From assembly GCF_042649685.1 (NCBI RefSeq), contig NZ_JBHRZT010000052.1, forward strand, positions 558,001 through 622,000: a stretch of 64,000 bases of DNA, written 5' to 3'. Both the position numbers and the translations under genes were made by a program. This document shows positions 25,059 through 33,126 of this stretch, piece by piece (the first letter of the stretch is position 1; each line of letters opens with the position of its first letter). This DNA is from Bacillus_BA songklensis. GTDB lineage: Bacteria; Bacillota; Bacilli; Bacillales; Bacillaceae_H. Below the pieces are notes generated by a model that saw nothing but the letters and a program-made list of their open reading frames with translations, did no database searches and was not told the DNA's origin.

Positions 25059-27455
25059 ATGAGAAAGCTAAGAAGGTCTGCTGAAAAGAGGGAGAAAGAA
25101 GCGGCTAAACTAGCAAAAATAACAGTTGGATCTATCATGGCCGGGAGTTTATTGCTAGGTTCTGCATTGTCAACGCCTGTACAAGCTGCAACAACTTCAG
25201 ACAGCTCGGCGGAATCAGCGCCTATTGATGTAAACACTATTCCAGAAGAACGTCTTGCTAAGACTTTGCAAGAGCGCGGTATGATTTCAAAAAGTGCTTC
25301 AGTGCAGGAAGTTCAACAAGCAGTCAAACAGTATATTAAGGAAAAAGGAGGAGACATACATCAAAAGCATAACCACCATAATGATAAGATGCTTGATCAA
25401 AAAGCCTCAGAGTTTTTAGCGAAACAAAAAGACAAGCTAACAAAACAGTTGAAAAATGGCCATGAAAACTTTAAAAAAGGAAAGCCGAACGGCTATGTAA
25501 AAGTAGATTCTGCGAAGCAAGGCTCTTACAGCGGCTCTGTTCGTACAGATAAAGTTCTTGTTTTATTAACAGAGTTTGCCGACTTCAAACATAACAACGT
25601 GGTGCAAGAAGACGGTTATATGTACGCGAAAGATTTCAATCGTGAGCATTATCAACAGTTAATGTTCGGTGATGAAGAATTCACACTCTTTAATGGGGAA
25701 AAAATTCAAACATTCAAGCAATACTATGAAGAACAGTCAGGCGGCAGCTATACAGTGGACGGCACGGTATCCGATTGGCTAACAGTGCCGGGCAATGCGC
25801 GCGAATATGGAGATGACAATCCAAATGGAGGGAATGATAATTTAAATCCTAAAGGACCTCGCGATCTTGTAAAGGATGCATTGAATGCAGCGGTTAAAGC
25901 GAGTATCGACTTGGCCCAATACGATCGATTCGACCAATATGATATTGATGGTGACGGAAATCAAAATGAGCCGGATGGTTTAGTCGATCATTTAATGGTC
26001 ATCCATGCCGGTACAGGTCAGGAGGCAGGCGGCGGTAAATTAGGTGACGACGCAATCTGGTCACATCGTTGGACATTAGATGGCCCGTATGAAGTCGATG
26101 GTACAGAGGCGAAAGTCGACTATTGGGATGGAAAAATGGCAGCGTACGACTACACAATCCAGCCGGAAGACGGAGCGGTTGGTGTGTTTGCCCATGAGTT
26201 CGGCCACGATTTAGGATTGCCGGATGAGTATGATACCCAGTATACAGGCGAAGGCGAGCCTGTTGCATCATGGTCCATCATGAGCGGCGGCAGCTGGAAC
26301 GGGAACATTGCCGGAACGGCACCGTCCAGCTTCTCCCCGCAAAATAAAGAGTTTTTCCAAAAAGTAATGGGCGGCAACTGGGCCAACATTACCGAAATCG
26401 ATTATGAAGACATTGCGAAAGACGGCGTAGCGACTATTATTGACCAAAGTGTAACCAAATCCAAAAATCCCGGCGTCGTAAAGGTTAACTTGCCGAAAAA
26501 AAAATTGCAAGGCATTAAGCCTGCTTTTGGCGCGAAGTACTATTACAGCACAAAAGGAGATGATCTTCTGACAAGAATGACATCACCTGAATTTGATTTA
26601 ACAAATGCAACGTCTGCATCATTTAATTATAAAGCGTACTTTGATATTGAATGGGATTACGACTTCTTATATGTAAATGCGATAACAGACGATGGTCAAG
26701 AAATATTAATCGATACAATCGGTGATGACGATACAGATCGTGATACTCGCGCAGAATCTTCAAAAGGCCAATGGATAGACAAGTCCTATGATTTAAGTCA
26801 GTTTGCGGGCAAAAAAGTGAAGCTTGTATTTGAATACGATACAGACGGTGGTCTGGCATTGGACGGTTTTGCATTAGATAATGCAGAGTTAGTAGTAGAC
26901 GGTAACCAAGTGTTCTTCGATGATGCAGAAGGTACACCGAAATTCCAATTGGATGGATTCGAAACAACAGACGGCAGCTATTTCAAAGATAATTACTATT
27001 ATTTGGAGTGGAGAAATTATGCCGGTGCTGATAAATCATTAGCGTATTCCCGCGGTGCGAAATACAACACAGGTATGGTTGTATGGTACGGTGACGAAAG
27101 TTTCATGGACAACTGGGTTGGCGAACACCCTGGTGAAGGCTTCCTGGGAGTAGTCGATGCACATCCGGCAGCCGTTCCTAATATAGAAGGGAAATTGACG
27201 CAAAGTACTCGTTACCAGGTAGCGAATGCAGCGTTCTCATTAGATCCTACACCGGCATTTACAGTATCGAACTCTGTACGCGGTACTTACAATTTCTTAA
27301 GTTTACCGGGAACGACTGCTTTTGATGATGCGAAATCTTATATTGATGCTCGCATTCCTGATGCAGGCCGCCTTGTTCCAAATCACGGCCTGAAATTCCA
27401 AGTCATCGGTGAAGCAAAAGATAACTCAGCAGGTGCAATTTGGATTCATAAGTAA
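25059..27455 (+). CDS. inhA: Immune inhibitor A-like secreted metalloprotease (M6 family)
   Basis: 798 residues from ATG 25059, preceded by GGAGGGGGG; B. thuringiensis InhA is about 795. A positively charged N-terminus and hydrophobic stretch ending ...TPVQAA form a signal peptide. A propeptide follows, then the zinc site HEFGHDLGLPDEYD near residue 378. Calcium-type Asp-rich turns (DQYDIDGDGNQNEPDG) precede it. The C-terminal half has beta-sandwich jelly-roll-like sequence. InhA enzymes degrade host proteins and antimicrobial peptides. Confidence 0.9.
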   Translation: MRKLRRSAEKREKEAAKLAKITVGSIMAGSLLLGSALSTPVQAATTSDSSAESAPIDVNTIPEERLAKTLQERGMISKSASVQEVQQAVKQYIKEKGGDIHQKHNHHNDKMLDQKASEFLAKQKDKLTKQLKNGHENFKKGKPNGYVKVDSAKQGSYSGSVRTDKVLVLLTEFADFKHNNVVQEDGYMYAKDFNREHYQQLMFGDEEFTLFNGEKIQTFKQYYEEQSGGSYTVDGTVSDWLTVPGNAREYGDDNPNGGNDNLNPKGPRDLVKDALNAAVKASIDLAQYDRFDQYDIDGDGNQNEPDGLVDHLMVIHAGTGQEAGGGKLGDDAIWSHRWTLDGPYEVDGTEAKVDYWDGKMAAYDYTIQPEDGAVGVFAHEFGHDLGLPDEYDTQYTGEGEPVASWSIMSGGSWNGNIAGTAPSSFSPQNKEFFQKVMGGNWANITEIDYEDIAKDGVATIIDQSVTKSKNPGVVKVNLPKKKLQGIKPAFGAKYYYSTKGDDLLTRMTSPEFDLTNATSASFNYKAYFDIEWDYDFLYVNAITDDGQEILIDTIGDDDTDRDTRAESSKGQWIDKSYDLSQFAGKKVKLVFEYDTDGGLALDGFALDNAELVVDGNQVFFDDAEGTPKFQLDGFETTDGSYFKDNYYYLEWRNYAGADKSLAYSRGAKYNTGMVVWYGDESFMDNWVGEHPGEGFLGVVDAHPAAVPNIEGKLTQSTRYQVANAAFSLDPTPAFTVSNSVRGTYNFLSLPGTTAFDDAKSYIDARIPDAGRLVPNHGLKFQVIGEAKDNSAGAIWIHK

Positions 27456-27474
27456 TAAATAGCGGTATACATCG

Positions 27475-27509
27475 AAAGAAGGTCTGGGCATATCCAGACT
27501 TTCTTTTTG
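27475..27509 (+). terminator. Terminator of the protease gene
   Basis: AAAGAAGGTCTGG and CCAGACTTTCTTTTTG arms around GCATAT. Confidence 0.85.
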
Positions 27510-27574
27510 CTATGTAAGAAAGCATAAACAATCTAGTACTCTATGTTTCGTATTAAAAATTTTATGAAAAAAAG

Positions 27575-27599
27575 GTTTAGCATAAAGGGGAAGTGGTAT
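27575..27599 (+). promoter_or_regulatory. Probable sigma-B promoter of gsiB
   Basis: GTTTAG (27575-27580), 13-bp spacer, TGGTAT (27594-27599) closely match the SigB consensus GTTTAA / GGGTAT. B. subtilis gsiB is a classic SigB gene. Confidence 0.75.
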
Positions 27600-27666
27600 A
27601 TCATAACCAACCACATAAAAAAGTGGTAGAGCACAACTTACTAGAATAATGAAGGAGGAATTAAAA

Positions 27667-27972
27667 ATGGCAGACAAAAACAACAAAAATAACAGAAACG
27701 ATGATAACAAAATGAGTCGAGAAGAAGCAGGCCGCATGGGTGGAGAAGCAACTTCCAGAAATCATGATAAGGAATTCTATCAGGAAATCGGCCGCAAAGG
27801 CGGAGAAGCAACATCAGAAAATCATGATAAAGAATTTTATCAAGAAATCGGTCAAAAAGGCGGAGAAGCAACATCTAAAAATCATGGTGATGATTTCTAT
27901 GAAGAAATTGGTGAAAAGGGCGGGGAATCAAGAGGCAATAGCCGCAAAAATTCAAAAGGCGATAACGACTAA
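27667..27972 (+). CDS. gsiB: Glucose-starvation/general stress protein GsiB
   Basis: 101 residues from ATG 27667 with GAAGGAGG upstream. Highly hydrophilic, with three to four tandem 20-residue repeats, each GGEATS-NHDKEFYQEIG with a KGG core, the KGG repeat pattern related to LEA-like desiccation proteins. B. subtilis GsiB has about five repeats (123 residues), so this copy is shorter. DNA repeats in the gene (27730-27930) mirror the protein repeats. Confidence 0.9.
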   Translation: MADKNNKNNRNDDNKMSREEAGRMGGEATSRNHDKEFYQEIGRKGGEATSENHDKEFYQEIGQKGGEATSKNHGDDFYEEIGEKGGESRGNSRKNSKGDND

Positions 27973-28110
27973 ACATGACAGTGTCTAGGGTAAAAGGCAT
28001 TGGAATAGTTTAGCAGAAATCGCCCCTGTGTAAAATGGTTTAACGAATACTTTAATAATGATTATACAACAACTCAATTGAAAATGAAGGTAAAAATTTA
28101 TAGCTTCATA

Positions 28111-28150
28111 AAAAACGTCCTTTCCCGTATGACGGAAAGGACGTTTTTTT
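28111..28150 (+). terminator. Terminator downstream of gsiB
   Basis: AAAAACGTCCTTTCC and GGAAAGGACGTTTTTTT form a 13-plus bp stem with T-run. The 140 bp between gsiB and it hold nothing recognised. Confidence 0.85.
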
Positions 28151-28316
28151 ATATGCTCCCAACATAAGGTAACAAATCAAATTTGTTGAAAATGAGGCTG
28201 GATCAAAAGCATTTGATTTTAAACCAATTGGATATTCCCCTTTTACAATCGTCTATTCTCGCACATAATAAGGGACAAGTTCATCCAGTGTAAAGAGTGA
28301 TAATGCACTTTACAGC

Positions 28317-28400
28317 TTTACATGTGTAAAAAAAGATTGAATATAATCATAGTACTGATTATAATATTTTTGATGTAAAGTCGAAGTTTACACGTGTAAA
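28317..28400 (+). promoter_or_regulatory. niaP promoter flanked by two palindromes, candidate NiaR sites
   Basis: TTTACATGTGTAAA (28317-28330) lies upstream of TTGAAT (28337-28342), 17-bp spacer, TATAAT (28360-28365), and TTTACACGTGTAAA (28387-28400) lies downstream. A weaker related inverted pair (GTAAAGAGTG/CACTTTAC) lies near 28289-28313. NiaR (YrxA) represses niacin uptake genes in Bacilli, so it is the obvious candidate; the site assignment is inference. Confidence 0.65.
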
Positions 28401-28415
28401 ATAAGGGGGTTGACA

Positions 28416-29615
28416 ATGACTAAGGCAAAGAATATATCAAATCGCAAGCTTTTAAGTATCGCAGGGCTTGGTTGGTTGTTTGATGCGATGGATGTGGGGA
28501 TGTTGTCCTTCATCCTGGCCGCTTTACAAAAAGAGTGGAATTTATCTGTCCAGCAAATGGGATGGATTGGGAGTGTGAACTCCATCGGTATGGCCGCCGG
28601 CGCGTTCATATTTGGACTTTTAGCCGATAAAATTGGGCGTAAACATGTTTTCGTTATTACATTATTGTTGTTTTCCGTCGGAAGCGGATTGTCCGCTTTT
28701 TCCACTACGTTAGCTGTATTTTTGCTTTTACGCTTTTTGATTGGGATGGGACTTGGAGGGGAATTGCCGGTTGCATCCACATTAGTGTCAGAGACAGTGC
28801 CCGCAAAAGAGCGGGGAAAGGTAGTGGTATTGCTTGAAAGCTTTTGGGCAGGAGGCTGGTTGATCGCCGCGCTCATTTCCTTTTTTATCATTCCAAAGTT
28901 TGGATGGCAGACAGCTTTGCTTTTAAGCGCGCTACCTGCATTTTACGCTTTGTATTTACGCTGGAATCTACCCGATTCACCGCGCTTTGAAGCAGTTCAA
29001 ACAAAGCGTTCTGTGTTTCAGAATATGGCGGATGTCTGGTCAGGACAGTATCGCCGTGAAACGATTATGCTTTGGGTTTTGTGGTTTTGTGTCGTTTTCT
29101 CCTATTACGGCATGTTTTTATGGCTTCCAAGCGTTATGGTCATGAAAGGATTCAGTCTAATTAAAAGCTTCCAGTATGTCTTAATCATGACATTGGCCCA
29201 ACTTCCGGGCTATTTCAGCGCTGCCTGGCTGATTGAGCGAGCTGGTCGAAAATTCGTGTTAGTCACCTATTTAATTGGAACGGCAGTAAGTGCCTATTTC
29301 TTTGGAAATGCTGAGTCATTGCCATTATTATTAACGTCCGGTATTTTCTTATCTTTCTTTAATCTAGGAGCATGGGGCGGGTTGTATGCCTACACTCCAG
29401 AGCAATACCCGACAGAAATTCGCGGAACGGGAGCCGGAATGGCTGCATCGTTCGGACGTGTCGGAGGAATATTGGGACCTCTTTTAGTCGGTTATCTTGC
29501 TGCCCAACAAACATCGATTACCATGATTTTTGCGATTTTTTGTATTGCAATCGTAATTGGAGCATTATCTGTGTTGATTTTAGGAAAAGAAACAAAAGCG
29601 AAAGAATTAGCATAA
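28416..29615 (+). CDS. niaP: Niacin transporter NiaP
   Basis: 399 residues from ATG 28416 (AAGGGGG upstream; TTG 28410 is too near). MFS sugar-porter-like family with twelve membrane segments. Strong correspondence with B. subtilis NiaP (YceI): WLFDAMDVG, GSVNSIGMAAGAF, GMGLGGELPVASTLVSE, YTPEQYPTEIRGTGAG. It imports nicotinate or nicotinamide for NAD salvage. The stop TAA is followed in the same frame by a 63-codon open stretch. Confidence 0.9.
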   Translation: MTKAKNISNRKLLSIAGLGWLFDAMDVGMLSFILAALQKEWNLSVQQMGWIGSVNSIGMAAGAFIFGLLADKIGRKHVFVITLLLFSVGSGLSAFSTTLAVFLLLRFLIGMGLGGELPVASTLVSETVPAKERGKVVVLLESFWAGGWLIAALISFFIIPKFGWQTALLLSALPAFYALYLRWNLPDSPRFEAVQTKRSVFQNMADVWSGQYRRETIMLWVLWFCVVFSYYGMFLWLPSVMVMKGFSLIKSFQYVLIMTLAQLPGYFSAAWLIERAGRKFVLVTYLIGTAVSAYFFGNAESLPLLLTSGIFLSFFNLGAWGGLYAYTPEQYPTEIRGTGAGMAASFGRVGGILGPLLVGYLAAQQTSITMIFAIFCIAIVIGALSVLILGKETKAKELA

Positions 29616-29807
29616 GAGATCAAGACAACCGAATATGATCCAACACCAATTATTACATCGTTGAATGAAGAAAACGGCATAGAGACAAGAGAAGAGCAGC
29701 ATAGTTTAATCACAAAGCTGTACGAAAAAATTTATCAGCTTGGAACAGCTGAAACAAAACAGGAGATCCGTTCATTACGGATTTTAAAGGGGCTCAAAAG
29801 CCTCTAG
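29616..29807 (+). pseudogene. In-frame coding remnant directly after the niaP stop codon
   Basis: 63 codons (EIKTTEYDPTPIITSLNEEN...RILKGLKSL) continue in the niaP frame immediately after its TAA and end at TAG 29805. There is no start codon or RBS of its own. Amino-acid composition looks like real protein. It is probably the tail of another gene fused by deletion; the family is unknown. Confidence 0.4.
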
Positions 29808-29822
29808 GAAATGATCATCATC

Positions 29823-30000
29823 TATATAAATCCACATAACGAATTCGGCATAGGCAAAAACCGCCCATGTCGAATTCGTTACGCATAAGCAGCTGCTTAT
29901 ACGAAGACCCTTTTAGCAGACTCAAGGTGGGAAAACCAAAAAAGCCATAAGAGAACCATAGGCAAATGTTTATGTCGGATTATTAAATTGGATTTATATA
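29823..30000 (+). repeat. Hairpin repeat copy 8 (forward, both terminal repeats)
   Basis: Begins TATATAAATCCACATAA and ends TTGGATTTATATA, a clear 12-bp terminal inverted repeat. Stem 1 AACGAATTCGGCATAGG / CCCATGTCGAATTCGTT. Stem 2 is short (GCATAAGCAGCTGCTTATACG). 178 bp in total. Confidence 0.88.
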
Positions 30001-30066
30001 TTTTTCTGTGATAAATGTCGCTGAAATCCTTGATTTTCTTGGATTTTTAATGATGGTTCATCACAG

Positions 30067-30117
30067 GAGGTTGTCCCAAAAGTACGTTTTTTGTACTTTT
30101 GGGACAACCTCTTTTTT
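30067..30117 (+). terminator. Long hairpin GGTTGTCCCAAAAGTAC with T-run
   Basis: 18-bp perfect stem followed by CTTTTTT. Similar in style to the hairpin at 32666. The arms resemble terminal repeats of some transposons, so it may be a relic with terminator function. Confidence 0.6.
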
Positions 30118-30261
30118 ATACGTCAAGCTGTGTCTCTGTCTAGTTCCTTAAAAATCCGCCAATTGACGGGCTTTCTTTATGAGTATTTCGAATTAAGAAG
30201 GAAATGGTACGAGTTATGTATAAATAGAAGGTAGGAAGATAAAAGGCGGGAGGGACGCGAT

Positions 30262-31152
30262 GTGGAGCAGCAAGTGCGTATTGGCAGTATCATTCGTGAA
30301 CTAAGAAAAATGGTCGGATTGTCACAAAAAGAACTGGCACAAGGGATTTGTACACAGGCACAAATCAGTAAGCTTGAAAACGGGGATGAATATCCTTACA
30401 GCATCACCTTATATGAAATTTCCAAACGCCTTGGTGTAGATATGAACTATTTCTTTGATATTATTGAAACGCCAAGGCTTGATTATGTAGCGGAGGTCAA
30501 AAATTTAATACGTCAATATATTCGTAAGAGGGATTATGATTCCGTCGCTCATATCGTTCAGCGTGAAAAAGAGAGTCCGCTTTTTCAAACGCCCGCTAAT
30601 AAGCAATTTTTGATGTGGCATGAAGGGATTTGTGACTATTATGTATATAAAAATAAAGACAAATCGCTAAGTAAATTGTACGAGGCCATTACATTAACCC
30701 AAACCTCTCATTCTTATTACAAGGAACGAGAAATTGAGGTTTTGAACAGTGTCGCCATTATCCATAATGAAGAAAAAGAATTTGGGCGAGCGGTGGATAT
30801 TTATAAAACGGCATTGACTCAATTAAAGTATTTGCCGCAGATTAAAAATGAAAAAATTAAAATTCGGATTTTGTACGGGTTATCACGGACATTGACGGAA
30901 ATGGGAGAGTATAAAGAATCGTTGGTATATAGTGAAAGAGGGATCCATTTATGCATCAGCTGCGAGTCTCTCTATTTGTTTGGCGAGTTACATTATCAGT
31001 CTGGCTGCAACTTAATCAAAATGCAGCAAAAAGAAAAAGGGACACAATATTTAGAGAAAGCTATTTTTATCTTTGGGCTGGAGAAAAATGAAAAATTTGT
31101 TGCGCTTGTGAAGCAGCAGATGAAAAAGCTATTGGAACAACACGCCATCTAA
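30262..31152 (+). CDS. PlcR-like (RRNPP family) quorum-sensing regulator
   Basis: 296 residues, GTG start. Xre-type helix-turn-helix at about residues 8-62 (SQKELAQGICTQAQISKLENG), then a helical repeat (TPR-like) domain to the end. Length and layout match PlcR (285) rather than NprR (about 420). Such proteins bind an imported signalling peptide made by the neighbouring gene, and a small secreted-peptide ORF does lie 165 bp downstream on the same strand. Confidence 0.82.
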   Translation: MEQQVRIGSIIRELRKMVGLSQKELAQGICTQAQISKLENGDEYPYSITLYEISKRLGVDMNYFFDIIETPRLDYVAEVKNLIRQYIRKRDYDSVAHIVQREKESPLFQTPANKQFLMWHEGICDYYVYKNKDKSLSKLYEAITLTQTSHSYYKEREIEVLNSVAIIHNEEKEFGRAVDIYKTALTQLKYLPQIKNEKIKIRILYGLSRTLTEMGEYKESLVYSERGIHLCISCESLYLFGELHYQSGCNLIKMQQKEKGTQYLEKAIFIFGLEKNEKFVALVKQQMKKLLEQHAI

Positions 31153-31317
31153 AATGACATGAAAATATTACTATAATTATATGTTTTTAAAAAAGAAGCA
31201 GTTTATCGTCCATTTGATGCAGTTTTCCTGTACAGAATACGTGACAACGTTCCTACAAGCTTTTTAGAAGTAAGTTATAATAGCAGTAACATTACACTAC
31301 TATAAAGGGTGATGAAG

Positions 31318-31449
31318 ATGAAAAAATGGTTAACAAGCATTTGTCTAGCAGTAACTCTTATCGCCGGTTTTGCATCCGCGGGTGCGGCTTCTAATTTAAG
31401 CACATTCGCTGAAGAGGAAGCAGCAAGAACGTTACCAAATCAACATTAA
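31318..31449 (+). CDS. PapR/NprX-like signalling pro-peptide (43 residues)
   Basis: ATG 31318 (or 31312 in frame) after AAAGGGTG. The N-terminus MKKWLTSICLAVTLIAGFAS is a signal peptide, followed by a short acidic linker FAEEEAA and the tail RTLPNQH then TAA. Size, export signal and position next to a PlcR-like gene match PapR (48 aa) and NprX (43 aa) pro-peptides, whose C-terminal 5-8 residues are the signal. TATAAT at 31276 with no good -35 suggests activator dependence. Confidence 0.72.
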   Translation: MKKWLTSICLAVTLIAGFASAGAASNLSTFAEEEAARTLPNQH

Positions 31450-31503
31450 GACGAGGTACCAAATCACTGGGCTTTTTTTCAGTTAATATCCCTTACTAAG
31501 AGC

Positions 31504-31542
31504 GAAAGGCGCACGGCTTTTAAGTCGTGTGCCTTTCTTTTT
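31504..31542 (+). terminator. Terminator of the peptide gene
   Basis: GAAAGGCGCACGGC and GTCGTGTGCCTTTC arms, then TTTTTA. Confidence 0.8.
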
Positions 31543-31547
31543 AAAAA

Positions 31548-31765
31548 TATATAAATCCACATCAATCATGTAACATGGACAAAAGCGGTCCATGCTACAT
31601 GATTGAGAACCTTTTGAGTCTATTCAGGATGCTCAAACAAAGGAACATAAACAGGATAACAAGCGATAGATGATGTTAAAAAATTAAGCAAGATGAGAGA
31701 ACAGAAAGGTATGAATAGAAGAAGATCCGGTGATAGAGGTTAAAAAAATAAGTGGGATTTATATA
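31548..31765 (+). repeat. Hairpin repeat copy 9 (forward, both terminal repeats)
   Basis: Starts TATATAAATCCACATCA and ends GTGGGATTTATATA. Stem AATCATGTAACATGG / CCATGCTACATGATT is nearly identical to copy 4, as are AGTCTATTCAGGATGCTCAAA and GATGATGTTAAAAAATTAAG. It lacks stem 2, so the two differ by a clean internal deletion. Confidence 0.9.
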
Positions 31766-31868
31766 AGAAATTAGACGGACTGGATATGGACAACTAATTG
31801 TATGATAAACTAACGGCAAGGCAAAATATGGTATAATGAACTTGGAGTCGAATCAGGGGGTGAAGGTG

Positions 31869-32591
31869 ATGGAATTACAAACGTTGCTGCGTAAAGCAAA
31901 GTATCCTGTTGTATTAACGGGAGCAGGTATGTCGACGGAAAGCGGGTTACCGGACTTTCGTTCAGCTGCTCAAGGATTATGGAAATACAAAGACCCTGCA
32001 AGGCTGGCCAGTACGTATGCGATGGAGCATAACCGTGACGAATTTGTGGAATTTTATACAGAGCGAATTAAAGGATTAAAGCAATGTCAGCCTCACGACG
32101 GGCACTATATATTAGCGAAATGGGAAAGAAAAGGGCTGATTAAAAGCATCATCACCCAAAATGTAGATGGTTTTCATCATCTTGCCGGCAGCGAAAACAT
32201 TGCAGAGGTGCACGGAACATTACGGTATCTTTACTGTGACAGATGCAGGCAAAAGGCAAACCATAACCTGTATTTGCAGGCACACACGACATGTGAATGC
32301 GGGGGATTTCTTCGTCCGTCCGTCGTTCTGTTTGGAGAAACACTTCCCGATGAAGCGGTGCTGGCAGCGGAACAAGAAACGAAAAAAGCCGATTTGTTTA
32401 TTGTGCTTGGTTCATCTCTCCAAGTGTCTCCAGCCAATTTATTTCCGATTGAGGCAAAACGGAATGGAGCACAGCTTGTCATTATCAATATGGAAGAAAC
32501 GGAATTGGATGGAATGGCTGACCTTGTGATTCATAATCGAAAAATCGGTGAGTATTTGCAGGAAATCGATGCCTATCTATCGCATGAATAA
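31869..32591 (+). CDS. NAD-dependent protein deacylase, sirtuin family (CobB/SrtN-like)
   Basis: 240 residues from ATG 31869 (GGGGGTGAAGG upstream). Sirtuin motifs in order: GAGMSTESGLPDFRS, TQNVDGFHHLAG with the catalytic His in EVHG, a zinc site CDRCRQ...CECGG, then GSSLQVSPA. It removes acyl groups from lysines using NAD+. An extended -10 (TGGTATAAT, 31829-31837) lies just upstream. Confidence 0.9.
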   Translation: MELQTLLRKAKYPVVLTGAGMSTESGLPDFRSAAQGLWKYKDPARLASTYAMEHNRDEFVEFYTERIKGLKQCQPHDGHYILAKWERKGLIKSIITQNVDGFHHLAGSENIAEVHGTLRYLYCDRCRQKANHNLYLQAHTTCECGGFLRPSVVLFGETLPDEAVLAAEQETKKADLFIVLGSSLQVSPANLFPIEAKRNGAQLVIINMEETELDGMADLVIHNRKIGEYLQEIDAYLSHE

Positions 32592-32665
32592 AAGTGCATT
32601 CGTTCTTTTTGTCCAATATCATAGTTTTGGAATGTAAATGTTTAGCGCCGGTTATCTGTTTTCAG

Positions 32666-32716
32666 GAGGGTGGTTCAAAAGCGTATCCTTTATGCTTTTG
32701 AACCACCCTCTTTATT
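32666..32716 (+). terminator. Long hairpin GAGGGTGGTTCAAAAGC
   Basis: 17-bp perfect stem (32666-32682 with 32694-32710) followed by TTTATTTTAT. Likely sirtuin terminator, similar in design to the one at 30067. Confidence 0.65.
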
Positions 32717-32826
32717 TTATTGACTTCTTTCGGTCCCATCGTTTTTGGGTATACCTTTGATAAATTCATCCTAATTTTACTAGAGAATGAAGGGGAAAAT
32801 ATATTCAGTTTATTTGTCGATTTTTG

Positions 32827-32886
32827 TTGACAAGATTGCATGTGCAGGATAATATGTATATACAAGTTTGATCTTGTATATACAAG
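32827..32886 (+). promoter_or_regulatory. treP promoter with two TreR operators
   Basis: TTGACA (32827-32832), 17-bp spacer, TAATAT (32850-32855). ATGTATATACAAG (32854-32866) and CTTGTATATACAAG (32873-32886) match the known B. subtilis TreR operator TTGTATATACAA. The leader to treP is about 240 nt and includes a small AATCGCTT/AAGCGATT hairpin (32897-32917). Confidence 0.85.
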
Positions 32887-33099
32887 TGCTTGTTCAATCG
32901 CTTCATGTAAGCGATTCACCAGGCGGAATTTTTACCGGGATGGAAAGGTTTTAAGCAAAGCCGTTATTTTCCGATCTTTTGAAAAGGTGGAAGAGAGGGA
33001 TAAAAATGAAACCGTTGACAAAAGGTAAAAAAAAGATGAGTTTAAATGTTTTAATATAGTTTTTGGAGAGGGAATTAACGCCGTTTACTTTCGTGGAGT

Positions 33100-33113
33100 T
33101 GTAAACGGTAACA
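33100..33113 (+). promoter_or_regulatory. Perfect cre box immediately before treP
   Basis: TGTAAACGGTAACA matches the CcpA consensus TGWAANCGNTNWCA at every position and directly precedes the RBS AGGAGG. Its place far inside the transcript suggests roadblock-type catabolite repression. Confidence 0.85.
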
Positions 33114-33126
33114 GGAGGATAGAAAG

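Noticed and set aside
27730..27930. Short direct repeats that could look like a CRISPR array
   Set aside because: They are in frame and encode the KGG repeats of GsiB; no spacers.
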